From Aristolochia californica (taxonomy: Eukaryota; Streptophyta; Magnoliopsida; Piperales; Aristolochiaceae): a DNA stretch of 64,000 nucleotides. The notes below the pieces were generated by a model. It was not told the DNA's origin, searched no databases, and saw only the letters and a list, made by a program, of their open reading frames with translations. Both the position numbers and the translations under genes were made by a program. The stretch lies in NCBI GenBank assembly GCA_029961685.1, contig JARWKL010000001.1, positions 55,640,062-55,704,061 on the forward strand, written 5' to 3'. Of this stretch, positions 56,990 to 64,000 are shown piece after piece (positions within the stretch are counted from its first letter, which is position 1; the number at the start of each line of letters is the position of its first letter).

Positions 56990-59900
56990 TCAGACAGTGC
57001 CTTCGTCTAGTAATGAAACAAGTTCCTTCTTTTTGAGCTTGGAATACCCTTTCAAGCCCCTAGATTTTGCAAGATCCTTCAATTCTGATAGTTTCAGTGA
57101 GCTCAGGTTGGTAGGCAATGATGCTGATGATTGTTCTATACTCCCATCATGGGTTTCATCAACATCAGAAGTGACAGAAAGCTCATCCACTTCATCATCC
57201 ATATCAGAAACCTCTTCATCATTCACACCTTGGAACTCATCCACTTCATTGTTCACGTCTAGGGAAACAGGTGCTGGATCCAGCTCCATTCTTACAGTCT
57301 TCTTTTTATTTCCCTGGGACTTGGAAGGAGTGAGTAGACTTTCTTCAGTGGAATAAATTGGTTGGTATCTTACTCGGGGAACTGGAGATTTACGCCGGAA
57401 ATTTGAAGCAGGTCTACCAAAAGATGTGCCTCTTGGTTCTTGCACCTCATCCCTTGCAATAGAATTTGAACTTAAGAAGTCTGAACTTTGGCCATCATCG
57501 AATGAGCTGTTTGTGTCCTGCTGATCAAGATTATAATCTTCTGATCCAGATCTAGTTTTCCCTTGATCAACCGAGTGTTTCCGTAAGAGCTTGAGAAGTG
57601 AATCAACAGTTCCTCGCTCTCCTTGTCCCTGCAAGGCTTCAATCTTCTTCTCTTCTTTAATGGCAGCCCTTTCTCGAAGCTGCGCCTGGACCTTTCTGAA
57701 CAGTTCTACAATTTCTTTCTCTCGTGGTCCTGGAGTAGCCGTAGCTTGAAACCTTGGACTACCAGACAGAGAAAGTAAAGGCCCATTTTTTGATGTTAGA
57801 AGTTCTGTCTCTTCAAGGTTATCAGAGTTATCTCTATCATCATTTTGCCTATTCTTGCCTCGAGAGAACCCAAGCCCTCGTTTGCTTTGCCTAGAGAAAT
57901 CAGGGTTTCTTTTTGGGCCTCCTGAAGTTGCCATACATGTCAATGATGCCCTTTTGGAACAGCCAACATAGCTTCCTCTCAACAAGATCTTGACTCTTGA
58001 AAAAGGTTTCACGCTGCCATGACAGGAATGAGATTGTAAAGCTGCTGCTCCAGAAATTCCAGATCCAGGAAGATATCTCCCTTCAGGTAGACCATGCCCT
58101 GCATGAACAGCCCATATCTCATGCATCCAAAATTTGATGCTCATTTGGAATAAAAGCATACATCATAAATTTATTTTTACTGCTCACTCAATTTTTATGA
58201 AAATTCTAAAAAATGCACTTGTCTAACACCTTCAGAAAGTTACATCTATTAGGGATTATGTCAAGAGTCCAGAAGTTTTTTTCATTAAGAGAATAACTAT
58301 ATAAAAAATAAAAGTCCTATATTTTTTTATCCAACCTCTTAAAACTGGTTAACATATCATCTTTACAAGCTTAAACAATGCCAAATTGTCAGTTATTCTT
58401 CTTCTTCTTTCATTTTTGTAAGAAACAGCGTACAACAAGAGAAACATAAGACAGGTGAGGAATTCATAGCAATAGATTAGTAGCTACAGCATTAAGCCAA
58501 GACTCAAAAAGAAATGAACAAATACCAATAAATCTTCAAAAAACTTGCCGGTCTACATTTCATAAGAGCTACAATCAGAATCCAGATTTAAGATCTCTCT
58601 TGAGGAGACAGAGCCGAGGAGCCAAGGAGCCAGGGTTTGAACAGAGACATTCTAAACAAAGGAAATCTCCCACCAGTTCTTCCAGATAGCAGTACTTTAC
58701 TGATAAATGAAATCAGGAGGGCAACTTTCCCAAGACAGAATGAGTTCACTATTTAGGCTCTTAACTAACTCCACCGGCTGACTTGACCTTGCATGCAAAA
58801 GTCTACTGGTTCTGCGAATTCCAGTGGCACCAGGGAGGAGTAACAGTTAGAGAATTCTTCCAAGGGATTATCCTTTCCAACAACAAGCGGTGACCAACTA
58901 ACTTGGAGATCAAATCCTTAACAGTAGCAAAAAGCATAGATGGAAACTAAGGTGACATAAACGTGAGCCCTAATCCTAAGCACATTAGCACAGTGCACAA
59001 AAAAATGATCAATAATCTATTCTGATTGCACAATTTAATATCATGCCTTCTACCTGACTCACTAGCTGATGGAGAATTGTTATTTTTCCATTGACAGCAC
59101 ACCAAAAAAAATATAGGAATTTGGGTGAGAGTCTCTCAAAAGAAAGGAAGTTGGTCAAAACCTTGGAACAGGGTTAACATTTTGAAAATGCAGTGGCAGT
59201 ATTATTTCCATTTGGAGTCCATTTCCAGACAATTTTCTAATCCAATTGATCACAAGAATAACATGTACCAAGCAAGGAAAGCTAACAACAGCCAGCAGAG
59301 GCTTCCCAATGCATGAGATTTCTTAGAAATTCAGGTTTCACCTCTGATGGAAGAAAGAATCATGCACATAACTAAGCAGAAGATCCACGTCATAGGCCAA
59401 AACATAAAGAGTAGGAAACTCATCCTCTAGGAGAGGACTTGCCTGATCAGAGACCAGAGCCAGAATTAAAATTAGACAAACACCAGGCAAGGAGCACTTC
59501 AGTTTACATATGGGTCTCCAAATAGAGGATTGGTGCCATAGTACTTGCAGAGACGATTTTCCTCTACGAGGCAAATTTCTCCACTCTAAAGTGCCAAAAC
59601 TATTTAGCAAAAAAATGCCAAATTCATTTCTCATAGTCCACTTAATCCCATGATCCCCCTGATTTTGGAGCAGACAAACTTCTTCCCAGCTAACAAGATG
59701 ATATTTTGACCTGTGTGGACGAACCGCTTAACACCAAATGTCAATCAATTGCCTCCATTTTATTGGCCACAATCTTAATCCTCGTCAAATCCACCCTAGC
59801 TAGCTGATGTAGATTAGTTAATCATATTTTCTTAGTCCTAGTATGCAAAGAACTAGAAAGCAACCTTCTTTTTATTCAGAAGGTAACTCCATGTAGGTAG

Positions 59901-60438
59901 AGTACAACCAGATTGGCTCTGGTGCTGGGAGCAAAAAAAACCAAAGACACCACTTAAAATGAGCAATATATCATGAGTTCGTCCACTTCCATTCGAATAC
60001 CTTGATACTCAGGAGAGCAAGAAGTCACAAGACGCATAGCACGTAACATACCCTCTACCTCACCAAACAACAAAACTACTCGAAGAACTCAGGGACGCGC
60101 CTCCGGCCATTTGCACACTAAGAGAACCCCAGGAAGCCACGAAAGTAATAAACTTGTACATTATTCAGCTTGTGGATTGTAGAAAGAACTCGTAGCTAAC
60201 ACAAGTTCTCATGACCAAGTTTCTCCGAGTGACAACATTAAAGATAGCAGAAGTAGACCAAGGAATGTCTAGTAGTTTAAGATGCCATTAATGGTGAGAA
60301 GTGATGTAGTTGAAAGCAACGATGGCAGGATTAATATCGCATAGAGGTAATCGAGAAAGAAACAAAAGGTTAAAAAGAAGGGGATAAGAAGAGCTAACCT
60401 GCAACATTGCTGGAGAGAAGACGTAGTCCGCTCGACAT
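56990..60438 (-). CDS. RHON1: Rho-N domain protein, RHON1-like, plastid (two exons, 382 aa)
   Basis: In Arabidopsis RHON1 (At1g06190) is a chloroplast RNA-binding protein that supports RNase E in transcript processing. Exon 1 is 60438-60399 (MSSGLRLLSSNVA), exon 2 is 58098-56990, joined across a 2.3-kb GT..AG intron; 382 codons plus stop. The serine- and arginine-containing N-terminus lacking acidic residues suits a transit peptide. The middle has KEIVELFRKVQAQLRERAAI (about 140-160) and basic patches (FRRKSPVPRVRY). A Glu/Asp-rich stretch sits at about 300-335. The last 37 residues (LKLSELKDLAKSRGLKGYSK) are the Rho termination factor N-terminal fold that binds RNA. The ATG at 58159 of the unspliced frame is intronic. 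The next gene upstream is an S26 peptidase relative, as in Arabidopsis. Confidence 0.92.
59330..59900 (-). mobile_element. LINE fragment in the RHON1-like intron
   Basis: On the minus strand HLVSWEEVCLLQNQGDHGIK (about 59705-59645) matches the LINE reverse transcriptase motif LVSWE.VC.PK..GGLGI. It is followed by LLNSFGTLEWRN and SPLLEDEFPTLYVLAYDVDL (about 59450-59370), resembling the PL..EFP.L..LA.D region. A frameshift and missing flanks show it is dead. No poly(A) tail or target duplication was located. Confidence 0.75.
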
Positions 60439-60819
60439 CGCTCGAACTGGGTACAGGGTTTTAGTGGCGGTTGTGCATTTTAATGGGTTCTCTGGTTTCT
60501 CCCTCCTCGTGTCTGTTTATAATCGATAAGGGCCTTTTAGGTTTCATCATTTCCGTCACCTCCCCGGAAAATCGCTTATTCAGATACATCCTCAGACAAA
60601 TTTTATTTATAGTCACACCCCTGAAAATCTAGGGACGTTTGTGTACTTTAATGAGATGTAGAAAACATAACACTCACTAGTGACAAATTCTTAATGATTA
60701 TAATTAATCAGGTTTATAATTTATTGCTAAAGTAAAGAATCACTCAACAAGATGTTTGAGGTTAAATTATTCCGTTATAAATACGTGAAACTTGGCAAAA
60801 AGCCAAGGTTGATAAAGCC

Positions 60820-61190
60820 AACAGTATTGCTAGATTTAGGATCCCATGATAATACCGTAAATAATCAGCACAAGAGAAAGAAGAAACCGAAGGTGAGGTA
60901 AAAGAGGGAGAAGAGGAACGAGAGGAAGGAGAGAGAGAGAGAGAGAGCGAAGAAGAGAGTCTGAAATTGAGAGAGAGTTTGAGAGAGGACGGAAGGAGGA
61001 TTAGGTTAAGTGACATGCCTAATCCTCCCCCTTAATGTATTTATAATAATGAGTAACTCACTTTATAATTACATCGATACCCTTTTCAATTATATTACAA
61101 ATGTAATATATTTACAATGTGTCCTTTAAATAAGTAGGGTATAAATTACATTACTTTAATATTGAGAAATTTTGGATTACTCATAAGGCA
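60820..61190 (-). repeat. LTR fragment, same family as the 2209 LTR
   Basis: On the minus strand the sequence shows a TATA-like ATTATAAATACATT (about 61040), a long CT-rich leader with (CT)n (60933-60950) and the end TATCATGGGATCCTAAATCT (about 60850-60832), which parallels ATCACGGGGTCCTAAATTT at about 2474-2492. No internal region adjoins, so it may be a solo LTR. Its boundaries are approximate. Confidence 0.5.
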
Positions 61191-61689
61191 CAGGAGGTTG
61201 GTGAATAGGCAAATGAGTGTGCCATTGTGTATGGTGTTCAAGGAGTTACATCTAGGTATGTTAAGGGGTTGGGTTTACCTTAACCGACTGTAGTTAAGAT
61301 GGCTCGATCATCTTCATCTTAGTCGATTGCACATGTGGAGGAGGAGTTGTAGTGGACTAAAGAGGCGTTGACCCAAGGTCAAGAGCAGCTTTGAGTGTTG
61401 TGTTGCAATGTGATTGGATAATTTATGAAATAACCACGAAAATAAGATAAAAATCATCAAGGATAAGATGAATTACTTCTTTCAACGGATATAGAGTCAG
61501 AGTCGTCCACCTTTAGATACTCCTGTAAACAAAGTATAATTTTTTTATTATTTTTGTATAATTTGTAAAAAAATTGGGGATTTTATTGTATATATTCTCT
61601 TTTATATACATTTGATTTTTATAATTCAATTGAATATTTTTATTCTCATAATTATATTATATTTATATTGAATTGGGAAATATCGATTT

Positions 61690-61871
61690 TAAAAGTAAAA
61701 TTCTAATTTTTTATGCTTTTCCTAGTGAAATTTAAATTTTCGTTGAGAAAGCAGCATTGCGCTTTGCCAGTGAATTTGTAAATTCACTAGCAAAAGTTTT
61801 ACCAATGAAAACGTGCTAGCGAATTCTGCCAGTGGATTTTTCGCCGAAAGAAGTCCATTTTTTTGTAGTGC
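61690..61871 (-). mobile_element. CACTA-type transposon terminus
   Basis: The right end reads TTTTTTTGTAGTG, the reverse complement of CACTACAAAAAAA, the typical CACTA terminus. Just inside are repeated subterminal motifs around AATTCACTGGCA / TTCGCTAGCACG / AATTCACTAGCA, some in inverted pairs (CCAGTGAATTTGTAAATTCACTAG). The other end and a transposase were not identified, so this is probably a fragment. Confidence 0.55.
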
Positions 61872-62110
61872 CACATAAGATCAACAACTTAAAAACCGAG
61901 GGTTTGTTCTATGTACACTTTTTTGTAATTACCATGAAAGAAGGTGTTTATAACATCTAGCTGATTAATCTCCCAATTAAAAACTATTGCAAGAGAAAGT
62001 GGGAGATACACCATCACTATATTGACTATTGGAATGGAATGTTTCATCATAGTCAAGGCCAAGTTTCTAATTATACCCCTTGGTTCTAATCTACTTTGTA
62101 ATTTTCAACT
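61872..62110 (-). mobile_element. Ty1/copia RT scrap
   Basis: Minus-strand translation in shifting frames gives NWEINQLDVINTFFHGNYKK and VYIEQTLGF, the counterpart of the copia motif W.I.QLDV.NAFLHG.L.E.VYM.QP.GF. It directly abuts the CACTA terminus at 61871, which probably inserted there. It is too short and broken to be active. Confidence 0.7.
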
Positions 62111-62972
62111 AAGACACCAAAGTTTACACTTTCAATCAACAATCTTCTAGGTGTAATTATGATGAGGCATGAACACATTTACAATTGTGAACAACTTCTC
62201 AATAATGAATGGTTTCAAATATTTTTAATGTGATACTAACCTATAGTGTTGTGGATTGATGTAAAACCACTCTTTAATCATGTACCTTTTTGCTAGGCAT
62301 TCATACTCCTTTTGGGAGATTCAAAATTGTAGGTTTGGGAATAGCAAGAGCCTTTCAAAGGGTAGAAATGCTTAGGACTAAGGAGCCTATCAAGCTATTA
62401 TAGTAGTGAAAAAGAGCAAATAGAAGTACTTGGGGCTCTTTCGAACATGCTAGCACCCTCTTCTATCAGACTCCAGAAATTTTAATATTATTTCTACCTG
62501 AACTAATATTTTCTCTTATGTGGGAAGTTCAAGTTGACTGTGTAATGCAACTGCAAGAAGCTTGTTGACAGAAACAGTGAATGTGAATGCAACGGTGGAA
62601 ATTGTTTACAGAAGTAATAGGTTTCTTTTCATGGTAAACCTCCAAAGAAACATCTTTTCAGTATCCTGGACCACATGATATTTTGCCGTTAAAACACTCT
62701 TCAATCTCTCTCACCTGCCATAAACAGAACACAGCCAGAAAAGTGAAGTGCTCTGAGCCTGTTCCAGGACACTACCTACCTGAGGCTTCAATAACTAAAA
62801 TAACACTGGGGAGATATGCTTCAAAGTACAATCTCATCTTCAGTCAGTCTCAAAGAACCTCACATCCTGAATGTCCTCCTTATCGAAAACCCACAAAGGA
62901 AAAAGTAATATCAAAGTGCCATTTATTTTCACCACCCCTTTTTCTTGTATCTTCTTTGCCGTCTTAAAAGTC
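62111..62972. other. Spacer and 3' UTR of the S26 peptidase gene
   Basis: The part nearest 62972 should be the 3' UTR of the minus-strand peptidase gene. The 94-codon frame at 62683-62967 (+) is antisense to it and has no domain. Nothing else is recognisable. Confidence 0.35.
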
Positions 62973-63695
62973 TTATGCTTTGTGATTCTTTGCCATCTCA
63001 TCAACATCTAACTCCACCGCTAACACTGGTGAATCTTTGTACATCCCAAAACGACTGATGTATGCGTGTGAGAAGTAAAGGCAGCAAAATTCAGAAATCC
63101 TGATGAGGAGAAAAAACTGACAGCAGTTTGTAAAACAAATTAGAGCTGTGCCAAATTACCTGTTTTGTACAGGACCGTGATCGACAGCTGTTCGTAATGA
63201 ATATATGACTCTACCAACAATATCCGCCAGACACACAGGCCCGAATGTTCGACTATCCCTAGCTTCCTGCTAAAAAATATAAAAAAGGTCTTGTCATATG
63301 GCAGAAGAAAAATCAATTTAGCCTCAAAAACATTTGAGATTAGATACATTCCAATTGAGACCAATTGGGAACAACACAAAGAGAGTAAGGACACGTTTGG
63401 ACATCTAAACATAATCAACCTGATTTTAATGTGGACTAGAACAAGTCAACCAGTTAAATAAAACAATCACAAATATATGAAGATGTGAGCAGAAGAGATA
63501 CCTTTGGTTTCAATGACTCATTGTCAGACAACACCCAACATTCGTCCTTCTGAAGAACAAAAGGCTCATCTTTCTCATCATTAGATACCATTTCATACCC
63601 TTCAACAGCAACCAGCCTTCTAACAAGACAGTCATCTGCTTTCTCAGGGTCCTTCATAACAACAATGTCTCCAACAAAAACATTCCTGTCACAGA
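62973..63695 (-). CDS. Inner-membrane protease / signal peptidase S26-like protein, 3' exons only
   Basis: Three exons are visible: 63695-63502, 63266-63160 (or from 63269) and 63054-62973; the 5' part lies beyond the window. Translation: FCDRNVFVGDIVVMKDPEKA, then LVRRLVAVEGYEMVS, then DSRTFGPVCLADIVGRVIYS (the conserved DSR-FGPV box of S26 peptidases), ending DSPVLAVELDVDEMAKNHKA. This tail identifies the plant relatives of Arabidopsis At1g06200, annotated as S24/S26 peptidase or mitochondrial inner membrane protease-like. In IMP and type I signal peptidases the catalytic Lys precedes R-(V/I)-x-G; here that position is Arg (VRRLVAVEG), as I recall for At1g06200 also, so activity is doubtful. 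The catalytic Ser segment is not in view. A possible 33-bp exon at about 63800-63832 (TGQTLVPNMK) has a poor acceptor and is not included. Confidence 0.85.
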
Positions 63696-64000
63696 ACTGC
63701 AACCATAAGTGCCAACCAGACTAAGAAAAAAATGAGGGTGAAAGTGATATTGAACTTTGAAAAATGGTGAGCAACTGGATTTAATAAAATCTTTCACAGG
63801 CCTGCAGACCTTCATGTTAGGGACAAGAGTTTGCCCGGTGAACTTTTTTTTTTCTTTTTCTTTTCATTTTGAATGACGGAAAATGAACCATTTTGACAAT
63901 CAAATTGTGATCCAGCTCACATTATTAAAAAGCTACTAAATATTTTTGTAATAGCAAAAAACTCTTTTTATCACAACAGACAACCAGAAGAAATACAATA

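Noticed and set aside
56997..57356. 119-codon plus-strand frame, Ser/Thr-rich
   Set aside because: It is the reverse complement of the acidic Rho-N protein coding exon, whose codon content creates an antisense open frame.
58099..58159. Upstream ATG extension (MLLFQMSIKFWMHEIWAVHA) of the Rho-N frame
   Set aside because: It lies in the intron. The acceptor TTCATGCAG at 58099 and exon 1 at 60438-60399 restore a family-like N-terminus with matching phase.
1..64000. CRISPR arrays, operons, prokaryotic mobile elements
   Set aside because: Spliced plant genes and plant retrotransposons show this is nuclear plant DNA; no regularly spaced repeats of CRISPR type were seen.

Overview
This is nuclear DNA of a flowering plant. 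It is AT-rich. Its genes have many small exons with GT..AG introns, and transposon debris of several classes lies in the introns and between genes. The gene set (plant threonine aldolase, UND/U-box/ARM ligase, ankyrin-RING ligase, Rho-N plastid protein, S26-type inner-membrane peptidase) is that of a non-grass angiosperm. Introns of 2.3, 3.0, 6.5 and 8.7 kb recall woody or early-diverging lineages, but that is only an impression and the species cannot be named.

Layout. 1-2.5 kb: decayed Ty1/copia element (+) cut by a small TRIM element. 2.66-4.12 kb: probable non-autonomous DNA transposon. 6.7-7.2 kb: another copia end. 9.4-12.0 kb: threonine aldolase gene copy 1 (+, nine exons, 359 aa). 12.4-15.7 kb: decayed copia element (-). 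17.1-25.6 kb: threonine aldolase copy 2 (+, nine exons, 357 aa), intact although a 5.7-kb LTR element fills intron 1. 26.3-27.5 kb: copia tail. 28.6-34.7 kb: U-box/ARM E3 ligase (-, 786 aa) with a TRIM in its last intron. 36.7-38.4 kb: hAT-like repeats around a GC-rich patch. 40.0-54.0 kb: ankyrin-RING E3 ligase of the XBAT34/35 type (-, 477 aa), with two non-autonomous LTR elements nested in an 8.7-kb intron. 55.5-56.4 kb: copia remnant. 57.0-60.4 kb: RHON1-like Rho-N protein (-, 382 aa). 60.8-62.1 kb: LTR, CACTA and copia debris. 63.0-63.7 kb onward: 3' part of an inner-membrane protease-like gene (-), which runs off the window.

The genes do not form one pathway. The aldolase pair is a tandem duplication (promoter, 5' leader, exons and 3' flank all correspond) that predates the LTR insertion in copy 2. 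RHON1 next to the S26 peptidase matches the Arabidopsis order At1g06190-At1g06200 as I remember it. The most distinctive part of the window is a family of LTR elements without recognisable gag-pol, present in three copies. One copy carries a likely host gene fragment (CUE-domain protein coiled coil) and two carry pieces of the same LINE. Exon boundaries were placed by eye from splice sites, reading frame and remembered family sequence, and may be off by one or two bases.
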